Origin: Oxalobacteraceae bacterium
GTDB taxonomy: Bacteria; Pseudomonadota; Gammaproteobacteria; Burkholderiales; Burkholderiaceae_D
DNA length: 38,238 bases
Direction: 5' to 3'
Assembly: GCA_013284265.1 (NCBI GenBank)
Contig: JABTBR010000060.1
Coordinates: 1-38,238, forward strand
Positions 15,873 through 23,441 of the stretch are shown piece by piece. Every line of letters starts with the position of its first letter. Position 1 is the stretch's first letter. Under the pieces are notes generated by a model, which was given only the letters and a program-made list of their open reading frames with translations, did no database searches and was not told the origin of the DNA. The position numbers and the translations under genes were made by a program.

Positions 15873-16505
15873 ATGAGCACAGCGTATTTTTACGAACCCG
15901 CGCAGGGTCACGGCCTGCCGCACGATCCCTTCAATGCCATCGTCGGCCCGCGTCCGATCGGCTGGATTTCCAGTCAGGACGGGCAGGGCGGCCTGAACCT
16001 GGCGCCCTACAGTTTTTTCAACGCCTTCAATTACACGCCGCCCATTATTGGTTTTGCCAGCGTCGGGCGCAAGGATACTTTGCGCAACATCGAGGAGACC
16101 GGCGAATTCGTGTGGAATCTGGCTACCCGTCCGTTGGCCGAGGCGATGAACGCCAGTTCGGCGATGGTGGCGTCACAGGTGGATGAGTTTGCGTTGGCGG
16201 GACTGACACCACAGGCATCGCGCATCGTGGCCGTGCCGCGGGTGGCCGAAAGCCCGGTCGCGTTTGAATGCCGGCGCACGCAGATCATCCAGTTGCACAC
16301 GGCGGGCGGTGCCGACGTCAGCACGTGGTTGATTCTGGGGGAAGTGGTGGGCGTGCATATTGCGCCGGAACTGCTGAAGGAGGGTGTCTACGATACGGCG
16401 GCGGCGCGGCCGATACTGCGTGGCGGCGGGCCGGCGGATTACTTTGAGATAAGCGCGGAGAATGGTTTTAAGATGTTCAGGCCGGCGCAGCCCCAACAAT
16501 CCTAA
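15873..16505 (+). CDS. Flavin reductase-like (FMN-binding split barrel) protein
   Basis: A 210-residue cytoplasmic protein of the flavin-reductase-like (DIM6/NTAB) group. The flavin-binding start VGPRPIGWISSQDGQGGLNLAPYSFFNAF (about 25-53) and IIGFASVGRKDTLRNIEETGEFVWNLAT (59-86) are highly characteristic. Such proteins bind FMN and either reduce free flavin for a partner or act alone on unknown substrates. It stands 60 bp after the membrane/receiver gene on the same strand and is followed by a hairpin repeat. No partner monooxygenase is nearby. Confidence 0.88.
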   Translation: MSTAYFYEPAQGHGLPHDPFNAIVGPRPIGWISSQDGQGGLNLAPYSFFNAFNYTPPIIGFASVGRKDTLRNIEETGEFVWNLATRPLAEAMNASSAMVASQVDEFALAGLTPQASRIVAVPRVAESPVAFECRRTQIIQLHTAGGADVSTWLILGEVVGVHIAPELLKEGVYDTAAARPILRGGGPADYFEISAENGFKMFRPAQPQQS

Positions 16506-16520
16506 GCGAGCCGCCGCACT

Positions 16521-16594
16521 GATTAGAACCCACGGCAAAGAGCCGGGGTACGACCCGCCGGGTCGTACCCCAGGGTTACGCCATGGGTTTATAA
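16521..16594 (+). repeat. Short variant of the intergenic hairpin repeat with a perfect inner stem
   Basis: The ends match the other copies (TTAGAACCCACGGCAAAGAG and CAGGGTTACGCCATGGGTTT). The centre is replaced by GGGGTACGACCC and GGGTCGTACCCC, a perfect 12-bp stem with a 3-base loop at 16545-16571. It lies between convergent genes and could end transcription from both sides, although no T run follows. Confidence 0.8.
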
Positions 16595-16649
16595 GACAGC
16601 CGGCGGCCCGCCAAGTCAGGATTTCCCCCTGACTTGGCGGCACTTACTT

Positions 16650-17735
16650 TTAGTAGGTATAGAACATGCGCTGAATTTCCTTGCTATCGCTGGTCTTGGT
16701 CATGGCCAGCATCAGCAGGATGCGCGCTTTCTGCGGATTCAAGGTATCGGACACCACGAAGTCCAGCTCATCGTCATTGGCTTCGCCATTGCGTGCCAGG
16801 ATGCCCTGGCCGACACGGCTGGAGCGAACGATCAGCACGCCATCTTTGCGCGCGGCGATCAGCGCAGGCTTGACCTTGTTCGACAGGCTGCCGTCGCCCA
16901 CGCCAGCATGCACGATGCCCTTGGCGCCGGCGCCGACGAAGGCGTTCAGCGCTACCGGACCCATGTTGGCGTAGCCGTACACGATGTCTACCTGCGGCAG
17001 GGCTTGCAGATTGGCGATATCGAACTCGGTATCGACGGTGTGCTTGCGGCTGGACACATGGTAGAAGAAGGGCTTGTTGCCCTGGATGTAGCCCAGCATG
17101 CCCAGATCGCCGGACTTGAAGCTGTCCAGGGTCGAGGTATTGGTCTTGGACACATCGCGCGCGGCATGGATCTGGTCGTTCAACGAGACCAGCACGCCTT
17201 TGCCGACCGCTTCCGGACTGGCTGCCAGCAACACCGCGTTGTACAGATTCATCGGGCCATCGGCCGACAAGGCGTTCGACGGGCGCATCGCGCCCACCAC
17301 GACGACAGGCTTGCGGCTTTTCACGACCAGGTCGAGGAAGTAAGCGGTTTCTTCCAGGGTGTCGGTGCCGTGGGTGATGACGATGCCGTCGACATTGCTT
17401 TGCGCCAGCAGGACATTGACGCGCTTGGCCAGGGTCAGCCAGTGCTCATTGCTCATGTTTTCGCTGGCGATCTGGAACACTTGCTCGCCGGTGACCTTGG
17501 CGACCTTGGCCAGTTCCGGCACGGCCTGGATCAGGCGATCCACGCCGACCGTCGCGGCCGTATAGCCTACCGTGGCCGTGCTGCTGTTGCCGGTGCCGGC
17601 GATGGTGCCGCCGGTGGCGAGAATGGCGACATTGGCCAGCTTCGGTGCGGCAGGCTCGGCCTGAACATTGGACGAGACGACCAGCACAAATCCGATCAGC
17701 GCGCTAAAGTAGCGCGCAGGTTTCTTATGCAGCAT
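16650..17735 (-). CDS. ansB: Type II (periplasmic) L-asparaginase
   Basis: A 361-residue asparaginase that hydrolyses L-asparagine to aspartate and ammonia, probably in the periplasm. A signal peptide is visible (FSALIGFVLVVSSNVQAE). The two family signatures are intact: ILATGGTIAGTG carries the first catalytic Thr, and IVITHGTDTLEETA carries the second Thr-Asp pair. The conserved VGAMRPSNALSADGPMNLYNAV also fits. A longer frame from 17876 would add 47 residues with a second hydrophobic stretch; ATG 17735 is preferred because TTAGGAGTTTGC is an excellent ribosome site and gives a normal signal peptide. It is convergent with the flavin reductase gene. The symbol follows the E. coli periplasmic enzyme. 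Confidence 0.9.
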   Translation of the reverse strand: MLHKKPARYFSALIGFVLVVSSNVQAEPAAPKLANVAILATGGTIAGTGNSSTATVGYTAATVGVDRLIQAVPELAKVAKVTGEQVFQIASENMSNEHWLTLAKRVNVLLAQSNVDGIVITHGTDTLEETAYFLDLVVKSRKPVVVVGAMRPSNALSADGPMNLYNAVLLAASPEAVGKGVLVSLNDQIHAARDVSKTNTSTLDSFKSGDLGMLGYIQGNKPFFYHVSSRKHTVDTEFDIANLQALPQVDIVYGYANMGPVALNAFVGAGAKGIVHAGVGDGSLSNKVKPALIAARKDGVLIVRSSRVGQGILARNGEANDDELDFVVSDTLNPQKARILLMLAMTKTSDSKEIQRMFYTY

Positions 17736-18078
17736 GCAAACTCCTAAAAAGTTGAAGACAAAGAGGTAAATCCATCTAAATAGAGTACCGCTCCGGATAA
17801 ACAACAAAGTTTGACTGGCTACCTTGTCGGCGAGCATGTGGGCTGCCGCGTTAATCTGGTTGGTGATTGTTGTCAACTTGCTTGGTCCCCCAGCTAGACT
17901 GGGTGTGGGCCAGGCCTATCCAGGGGCAATTGCTGAGCAACTGATGAGCAATTGATGGGCAAGTCGGCAGACAAGCGTGAATGATATAGGAAGATTGCAA
18001 CTTAGGCTAAAATTGGTAACAAGAAATGCATAAGTTGACGACAGCGCCACGCGTGGGCGGGGCTAAGAGGATGGAACG
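17736..18078. other. Intergenic region between divergent asparaginase and lipoprotein genes
   Basis: This 343-bp stretch has no supportable ORF. On the minus strand TTGTTT and TATTTA, 16 bp apart near 17770-17805, could form the asparaginase promoter, and a perfect TTGACA at 17872-17877 has no good -10 partner. Around 17930-17955 short direct repeats (GAGCAACTGAT, GAGCAATTGAT) occur. The last 80 bases before the lipoprotein gene are relatively AT-rich. Confidence 0.4.
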
Positions 18079-18426
18079 ATGATGATAAACAAGGGAATGA
18101 CATTGCTGCTGGCGGCCATTCTTACTTTCTGCCTGGCCGCCTGCGGCAAGTCGGAAGCGCAAAAACTGCATGAGCAGACGGTCACGCTGACCAGTCTTGG
18201 CGAGAAATTTGTCAAAGAAAAGGTGCTCGATCCTTCGTCGGCGCAGTTTCGCAATCAGTTCATCGGCAAGAAGGGCGCGCCTTGCGGCGAAGTCAATGCC
18301 AAGGACGCGTTTGGCGCCTATATCGGTTTCCAGCGCTATATCTCGGTGGCGCGCGACCTGACCTTGCTGGCCCAGGACGTGGAGCCGGCCGAGTTCGAAG
18401 CGTCCTGGTCGCAGTTGTGCCGTTGA
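18079..18426 (+). CDS. Small lipoprotein of unknown function
   Basis: A 115-residue protein with a clear lipoprotein signal: MMINKGMTLLLAAILTFCLAAC, lipobox LAAC, so the mature N-terminal Cys should be lipidated and attached to a membrane. The mature part is about 93 residues, contains two further Cys (GAPCGEVNA and the C-terminal QLCR) that may form a disulfide, and has a KFVKEKVLDPSSAQFRNQF segment. From memory, similar DPSSAxFR stretches occur in small exported proteins of unknown role. ATG 18079 and ATG 18082 are equally possible; AAGAGG lies upstream. It is convergent with the APS kinase gene. Confidence 0.8.
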   Translation: MMINKGMTLLLAAILTFCLAACGKSEAQKLHEQTVTLTSLGEKFVKEKVLDPSSAQFRNQFIGKKGAPCGEVNAKDAFGAYIGFQRYISVARDLTLLAQDVEPAEFEASWSQLCR

Positions 18427-18450
18427 GTAGCTGAGGCCGGCGGCGCCGTC

Positions 18451-19089
18451 TCAGGCCAGCCGTAGCGTCAGTTGCTGGAACAGCAGGCCGCAGGCTTGCT
18501 GCACCGGCAGCGTTTCGGTATCGAGCACCAGATCCGGATAGAGCGGCACTTCATACGGTGCCGAAATGCCGGTAAATTCGGCAATTTCGCCCGCGCGGGC
18601 CTTCTTATACAAACCCTTGGGATCGCGTTCCTCGCAAACACGGCAAGGCGTGCTGACATAGGCTTCGATGAAGTGATCGGCACCGATGATGGCGCGTGCC
18701 ATGTCGCGGTCTTGCCGCATCGGCGAGATGAAGGCGGCAATGACGATCAGTCCCGCCTCGTTCATCAGGCGCGCCACTTCGGCGCTGCGGCGGATATTTT
18801 CCTGGCGGTCACGCGGCGAAAAGCCCAGATCGCGGTTCAGGCGGTGGCGCAGATTATCGCCATCGAGCACATAGGCGGGCCGGCCCGCATCGACCAGCAT
18901 CTGCTCCAGCTCGCACGCCAGGGTGGACTTGCCGGAGCCGCTCAGGCCGGTCAGCCACAGCGTGGCGGTGCGCTGGGACGTGCCGGCCGGCCGGGTTTCC
19001 GGCGCCACCGTGCCCTCGTGCCAGAAGATATGCGGCGTGGGGGCTAGCAGCCCGGACCGGTCCAGATCGACGCTGTCGACGCTATTCAT
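18451..19089 (-). CDS. cysC: Adenylylsulfate (APS) kinase
   Basis: A 212-residue stand-alone APS kinase that phosphorylates adenosine 5'-phosphosulfate to PAPS for sulfate assimilation or sulfation. P-loop GLSGSGKST is at 48-56. The APS-binding stretch LDGDNLRHRLNRDLGFSPRD and the family segment DPKGLYKKARAGEI are intact, so it should be active. A 35-residue N-terminal extension precedes the core. The AAGGGGGGC site supports the start at 19089. It is not next to cysD, cysN or cysH genes, so it may serve a sulfotransferase pathway; that is inference. Confidence 0.92.
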   Translation of the reverse strand: MNSVDSVDLDRSGLLAPTPHIFWHEGTVAPETRPAGTSQRTATLWLTGLSGSGKSTLACELEQMLVDAGRPAYVLDGDNLRHRLNRDLGFSPRDRQENIRRSAEVARLMNEAGLIVIAAFISPMRQDRDMARAIIGADHFIEAYVSTPCRVCEERDPKGLYKKARAGEIAEFTGISAPYEVPLYPDLVLDTETLPVQQACGLLFQQLTLRLA

Positions 19090-19208
19090 ATGCCCCCCTT
19101 GCGGACTCAGCCGCTAATGATTGCATTGTAGAAGTTTGGACGCGAAAAATAGTCTCCAATAATCACATGAATGTGACATGGCGGCGGGCAATTGTGGCGG
19201 CACAAAAA

Positions 19209-19366
19209 AACCAGGGCAAAGAGCCGGAGGCCTGTTTAAACCCACGGCCAGGAGCCGGGGGCCTGATTAGAACCCACGGCGAAGAGCCGGGGGCTTGATT
19301 AGAGCCCACGCCAAGTAGCCGGAGGCTTGTTTAGAACCCACGGCAAAGAGCCGGGGGCCTGTTCTG
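19209..19366 (+). repeat. Tandem array of a 32-bp unit derived from the hairpin repeat
   Basis: The motif CCCACGGC or a close variant recurs at 19241, 19273, 19305 and 19337, exactly 32 bp apart, with a degenerate unit before them from about 19209. Each unit reads roughly GAACCCACGGCAAAGAGCCG then GGGGCCTGATTA. The last unit runs straight into a full hairpin element. There are no spacers, so it is not CRISPR. The bases from 19090 to 19208 hold no ORF I would support. Confidence 0.85.
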
Positions 19367-19434
19367 CAGGGACAGGCGGGGCGCAGCCCCTCCCCGGACC
19401 CTGGTCAGACCCCAGGGTTACGCTGTGGGTTTAT
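19332..19434 (+). repeat. Full copy of the intergenic hairpin repeat
   Basis: It begins TTAGAACCCACGGCAAAGAG as the fifth tandem unit, continues through GGGGCGCAGCCCC-like and GGTCAGACCCCAGGGTTACG segments, and ends CTGTGGGTTTATAA. It sits just beyond the terminator of the PEP-CTERM gene. Confidence 0.8.
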
Positions 19435-19460
19435 AAAAAAAACCCGCCATGGGGCGGGTT
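19435..19460 (-). terminator. Rho-independent terminator of the PEP-CTERM gene
   Basis: On the minus strand AACCCGCC, loop CCAT, GGCGGGTT form an 8-bp stem followed by six more T. It lies 20 bp after the stop of the PEP-CTERM gene. Confidence 0.85.
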
Positions 19461-19480
19461 CGGGACCAGGCGGGGAACGA

Positions 19481-20032
19481 TCAGCCCAGTTTGGTGTCTT
19501 CCTCGTCGCGGCGCGAGCGGAAGGCCAGCAGGCCCAGACCGATCGCCAGCATGCCGAAGGTCGCCGGTTCCGGCACCGGCGAGGTGACCAGATTCAGATT
19601 GCCTGCGTAACTGCCGCCGACACCTGGCAGCGCGTTGACGCCGCTGACGGTGAAGCCATACGTGCCTTCGCCCAGCGCGATATTCGGGTAGAACTCGATC
19701 GGCGCGGCGCCGATGAAGGTGCTGGCCAGAGTCGAGTGGGAATTGTCGTTGTTGACCTTGAAGAAGGTCACATTGGTGATCGTGTAGTTGGGCACGCGGG
19801 TAAAACCGGTGAAGGTTTTGCCGACAGCGGCGGTGCCGCTGGCGATGCCGATCTGCTCGTCGTCAACCGAAAACAGGTATTCGTCGTTGAACGCGCCAAC
19901 GCCGTGGGTGGTGCCGAAGGTGGCGTTGCCAAAGCTATCGAAAATCAGGGTTTCTGCATGTGCCGCACCGGACAACAGACCAGCGGACATCAGGATAGAC
20001 GGAAGGAGTTTTTTTAAGAACGGTTTATTCAT
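19481..20032 (-). CDS. FxDxF-type PEP-CTERM sorting-domain protein
   Basis: A 183-residue secreted protein. It has a signal peptide (LLPSILMSAGLLSGAAHAE), a mature beta-rich domain with FNDEYLFSV near its start, which fits the FxDxF subgroup of PEP-CTERM proteins, and a C-terminal sorting signal: VPEPATFGMLAIGLGLLAF followed by RSRRDEED. Such signals are cut by an exosortase and are common in bacteria that make exopolysaccharide; no exosortase gene is in the window. Seven residues follow the Arg cluster, longer than many family members. The start at 20032 gives the best signal peptide; a further ATG 48 bases upstream is possible. A strong terminator follows. Confidence 0.87.
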   Translation of the reverse strand: MNKPFLKKLLPSILMSAGLLSGAAHAETLIFDSFGNATFGTTHGVGAFNDEYLFSVDDEQIGIASGTAAVGKTFTGFTRVPNYTITNVTFFKVNNDNSHSTLASTFIGAAPIEFYPNIALGEGTYGFTVSGVNALPGVGGSYAGNLNLVTSPVPEPATFGMLAIGLGLLAFRSRRDEEDTKLG

Positions 20033-20266
20033 ATGGTGACCCCATTGATTCATCTGGTGTTGACGTGCGTAGATGCGCACGGAAATTGGCAGATTTGCTC
20101 ATGGCTATCTTTGCTTCTTGTGGAAATGATCAAAAATTACCTGCCAGCCGGTAAACTTAGCAGAGAATGTAATAAAAACAAAATGACAACGTATCGAATC
20201 GTGGTGTTTTGACATCATTATTTTTCACTATTGCCAATTTGATAGTGAGGTGGCCGCGTTTGCCTC

Positions 20267-21001
20267 TCAGGGCCGCCAGCTCAGCACTATGCGCGGCAGC
20301 AGATTGAGCAAAGCTATCAGCCAGGCCATGCGGCGCGGAAACACGCGCCGCGCTTCCCGCCTGGCGATCGCCTCGGCGATCTGTTCCACCGCTTGCGCCT
20401 CCGACAGCAGAAAGGGTTTGGCGCTGGCATCGCCGTCGTTGAGTTCGCGCAACCTGGCGGTATCGATGTAGCCGGGCACGATGGCGGTGACGCCGATGCC
20501 GAACGGCGCCAGGCCCTTGCGGTAGCTGTCGCACAGGCTCAGCACGCTGCGTTTGGTGGCGCTGTACAGCGAGGCGCCGGGGAAGTCGTGCAGCAAGCCT
20601 GCTACCGACGAGATCGCCACCAGCTGGCCGCTGCCTTGTGCCAGCATGCGCGCCGCGCCCAGTTCGAAGGCATGGCTCAGGCCGCTGACATTGGTGCGCA
20701 GCATGCGCAAGGTGGTGGCCGCGTCGAGCTGCTGATGACGGGTATTGAAATAGAAGCCGGCCGCGACCACCAGCAGGTCCAGCGGACCTGCTTCGCAAAA
20801 TGCGTGCATTGCCCGTTCCAGCGCGGGACGTTCGGCGATATCGAGCCCCAGCGTTTGCAGCCGCGGATAGCGCTGCGGCAGCGCGGCGGGCACCCGCTCA
20901 GGATCGCGTCCGCACACGGCCACACTGGCGCCGCCGTCCAGATAGTGCCGCGCCAGCGCCAGCCCGATGCCGCTGGTGCCGCCGACGATCATCACCCTCA
21001 C
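20267..21001 (-). CDS. SDR family oxidoreductase of the lipid module
   Basis: A classical short-chain dehydrogenase of about 244 residues. The cofactor loop is VGGTSGIG near the N-terminus. NVSG, the catalytic ISSVAG with Ser, and SLYSATKRSV with Tyr and Lys are all present, so it should be an active NAD(P)-dependent oxidoreductase. The C-terminus (FPRRMAWLIALLNLLPRIVLS) is hydrophobic, suggesting membrane attachment, as in SDRs acting on lipids. The start is taken as GTG 21001, which overlaps the stop of the patatin-like gene (GTGA) and gives a complete first strand; ATG 20992 is the alternative. The product probably acts with the neighbouring lipid genes. Confidence 0.85.
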   Translation of the reverse strand: MRVMIVGGTSGIGLALARHYLDGGASVAVCGRDPERVPAALPQRYPRLQTLGLDIAERPALERAMHAFCEAGPLDLLVVAAGFYFNTRHQQLDAATTLRMLRTNVSGLSHAFELGAARMLAQGSGQLVAISSVAGLLHDFPGASLYSATKRSVLSLCDSYRKGLAPFGIGVTAIVPGYIDTARLRELNDGDASAKPFLLSEAQAVEQIAEAIARREARRVFPRRMAWLIALLNLLPRIVLSWRP

Positions 21002-22134
21002 CGCAGGGCCATGCTGAAACGCGTTTCGTTGCGGATGGCGCGCGCCTGGCCGGCCTGCAGCTGGCAGGCTTCGAGTCCGCGCTCGTAGCCGTACTGCCAC
21101 TGGTCGCGCATATGCTCGGCATAGGCCTCGTAGCTGAAGGGCATGGCCAGGGCGATGCGGTTGCGCCACCAGTGCAGCTTCTTCTGCACCAGCTCGCTGG
21201 CCAGCACCTGCGATACATCCGAGGTGTCGACCCGGATGTCGGCCTGCTGGCCATTGGCGTAGCGCAGGCGCGCATTGCCGTCCAGGCCCAGCACCGCGCG
21301 CCAGGCGGGGATGGAAAAGGTCTGGTCGAAGGCTTCCTTAAATTCCATCATCACTTCGGCGCCCAGGCGCCGTCCCAGTTCGATCGGGAACAGATCGAGC
21401 ACGCCGCCGATGTAATGGTGGCCGCCGTGGTGCTGGCAGCGGAAGTAGATCATGTCGGCGATCGACAGGCGCGCCGCTTCGGCCATCGGCACGCTGCTGT
21501 CGGTGAGCAGGGCATCGGCCACCGCGTGTTCGCCCCAGCGCGGATCGGCCAGGGGCGAGGCCATGCCATCGAGCAGGGCGGCCGCGCGCGGCGGGCAGAA
21601 TACGGTTTCGGCAAACAGCTTGCGCTGGCCGCGCGGCTGGCCCACTTCGCTCTCGTCGAACAGCAGGCGGCCGGCCACGATGGCCACGTCCACCGCCGGA
21701 CCGCCTGGCGGTTCGGGCGGGAAGGGCAGCTGGGAGGGCATATCAAACAGATAGTCGCCGAACAGGTCGGGTATGCGCCCCGCCAGGTCCGAGCCGAACT
21801 TGCGCCGCGCCGCGCGCAGCAGGGTGCCGAGCAGGCGCGCGTGCTGGGCCGACTTCAGATTGGACCAGAACTCGTACATCAGCGGGGAGGTGAGCCAGTC
21901 GCGCCGCTGGCGGTCGTCGGGCAGGTTGCGGATGATGGTGGCGGCGATCGCGCTGCCGCAGCTGGCCAGCAGGATGTCGGGCGGGCGCCCGGCATCGCAG
22001 GCCGCCGCGTACATGCCGAGGTAGATGCCGAAGCGCGAGCCGCCGCCGGCCATCACCATGCAGCGCTGGTACTGTTGAGCGTCCGGCGCGGCTGCGCGGA
22101 TATCGGTATGGAGGTGCAAGGGAGACTGGGTCAT
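20998..22134 (-). CDS. Patatin-like protein with altered catalytic dyad
   Basis: A 378-residue protein with the patatin-like phospholipase layout. The oxyanion loop is MAGGGSRFGIYLG (28-40). The nucleophile elbow, normally GxSxG, reads ASCGS (57-61), aligning Cys59 with the catalytic Ser. The DGG motif of the catalytic Asp reads YIGGVLDLFP, with Ile242 in place of Asp. With both dyad residues changed, normal lipase activity is unlikely; it may bind lipid, act as a Cys-based acyl enzyme, or use another Ser such as Ser61. The start is ATG 22134; the longer frame to 22239 overlaps the divergent gene. It is translationally coupled to the SDR and transcribed away from the PAP2-phosphatase gene, 47 bp apart. 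Confidence 0.75.
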   Translation of the reverse strand: MTQSPLHLHTDIRAAAPDAQQYQRCMVMAGGGSRFGIYLGMYAAACDAGRPPDILLASCGSAIAATIIRNLPDDRQRRDWLTSPLMYEFWSNLKSAQHARLLGTLLRAARRKFGSDLAGRIPDLFGDYLFDMPSQLPFPPEPPGGPAVDVAIVAGRLLFDESEVGQPRGQRKLFAETVFCPPRAAALLDGMASPLADPRWGEHAVADALLTDSSVPMAEAARLSIADMIYFRCQHHGGHHYIGGVLDLFPIELGRRLGAEVMMEFKEAFDQTFSIPAWRAVLGLDGNARLRYANGQQADIRVDTSDVSQVLASELVQKKLHWWRNRIALAMPFSYEAYAEHMRDQWQYGYERGLEACQLQAGQARAIRNETRFSMALR

Positions 22135-22181
22135 CCTGATAAAATACCACACCGGACCCGGCTCCAGACATGGGAAATTGA

Positions 22182-23441
22182 ATGGCATCGTCCAGCAGCG
22201 AATATGGCAATGCGGCCAGCACCGCGTTTGACGCGGCAAGCGGCAGCGCGTCGCCTGGATATCGCCTGGGCCACCTGGCGCTCAATCTGCTGGTGTTCTC
22301 GCTGTGCTATCTGCTGGCCAATGCGCTGGCGCAGCGCCTGGACGTACAACGCCATCTGGTGTTCGGCTGGGAGCGGGGCATCCCGTTTTCCCAGTGGATG
22401 ATCGTGCCCTATATGAGTTCCGGTCCGCTCTTCCTGGGCGCCTTCCTGCTACTACCCACGGCGGATCGGCTGCGCGTGTTCAGCCAGCGCATGCTGATGG
22501 CCAGCGTGCTGGCGGCGCTGGTGTTCGTGCTGTTTCCGCTGCGCTTTTCCTGGGGAAGGCCGGCCGTCGACGCGCCTTTGTGCGCGGCGCTGTTCCAGCT
22601 GCTGGGCAGCGTGGACCAGCCCTACAACCAGCTGCCTTCCCTGCATGTGGCTTACTGCCTGCTGTTCTGGAGCGCGCTCGCGCCGCGGCTGCGCGGACTG
22701 GGCGCGCGGCTGTTGCTGGCACTGTGGCTGCTGCTCACCGCGCTGGCCACGCTGTTCACCTTTCAGCACCACGCCGCCGATCTGGCCGGCGGACTGGCGC
22801 TGGGCCTGCTGTGCATGGCCACGGTGCGGCAGGTGCGCAGCGAGCCCGCCGTGGCTTTCTATTATCTGACCGGAGCAGTGATGGTCGTGGTGCTGGGTCT
22901 CTGCGCCGGACAGCTGATGGCGCTGCCGTATCCGGCTCGCTACCTGAGCTTGTATGTCGCAGCCTGTCTGGCGCTGGTGGCGCTGGCCTATGCGCGGCGC
23001 GACCGCCACTTCCTGCACAAGCGGCATGGCCGCCATCCCTGGTGGACCTGGCTGCTGTATGGGCCATATCTGGCCGGCTATCGCTTGACCTGGCTGGCGG
23101 TGCTGCTGCGCGAACGCGGCAAACCGGTGGTGCGCCAGCTTGCGCCTGGCCTGTGGGTGGGCCGGCGCCTGGGCGAGGGCGAGGCGCTGCTGCTGCCGCC
23201 GCATTGCGTGGTGTTCGACCTGGCCAATGAACTGAGCGAGACGGCGGCCTTGCGCACGCCGCGCTACCGCCACTTTCCGCTGCTCGACCTGATGGTGCCG
23301 CCGGCCGACGCGGTGCGCGACATCGTCGCCGCGGTCACGGCGGAGATCGCCGCCGGACGTACGGTCTACCTGCATTGCGCCATGGGATACAGCCGATGTA
23401 TAGTGCTGGCCAATTCCTATCTGGCCCAGGCATCGCGATGA
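22182..23441 (+). CDS. PAP2 / dual-specificity phosphatase fusion (YnbD-like), short C-terminus
   Basis: A 419-residue inner-membrane protein. The first 270 residues hold about seven hydrophobic segments and a PAP2-type core: QLPSLHVAYC (150-159) and FQHHAADLAGG (194-204) match phosphatase motifs 2 and 3, with His and Asp. A loop and a cytoplasmic dual-specificity phosphatase domain follow (about 315-419), with P-loop HCAMGYSR (Cys399, Arg405). This architecture is that of E. coli YnbD. Only 14 residues follow Arg405, while related phosphatases normally have several more helices, so the second domain looks truncated. The stop overlaps the next start (ATGA). It likely dephosphorylates a lipid phosphate. 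Confidence 0.8.
   Translation: MASSSSEYGNAASTAFDAASGSASPGYRLGHLALNLLVFSLCYLLANALAQRLDVQRHLVFGWERGIPFSQWMIVPYMSSGPLFLGAFLLLPTADRLRVFSQRMLMASVLAALVFVLFPLRFSWGRPAVDAPLCAALFQLLGSVDQPYNQLPSLHVAYCLLFWSALAPRLRGLGARLLLALWLLLTALATLFTFQHHAADLAGGLALGLLCMATVRQVRSEPAVAFYYLTGAVMVVVLGLCAGQLMALPYPARYLSLYVAACLALVALAYARRDRHFLHKRHGRHPWWTWLLYGPYLAGYRLTWLAVLLRERGKPVVRQLAPGLWVGRRLGEGEALLLPPHCVVFDLANELSETAALRTPRYRHFPLLDLMVPPADAVRDIVAAVTAEIAAGRTVYLHCAMGYSRCIVLANSYLAQASR

Noticed and set aside
17736..17876. N-terminal extension of the asparaginase
   Set aside because: It would precede a normal signal peptide with a second hydrophobic segment, and it bypasses the excellent ribosome site before ATG 17735.
18427..18450. 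Short GC hairpin between convergent lipoprotein and APS kinase genes as terminator
   Set aside because: The stem is short and has no T run on either side.
19209..19366. Regular 32-bp repeats suggesting a CRISPR array
   Set aside because: The units follow each other without unique spacers, are diverged, and derive from the intergenic hairpin element; no cas genes are present.
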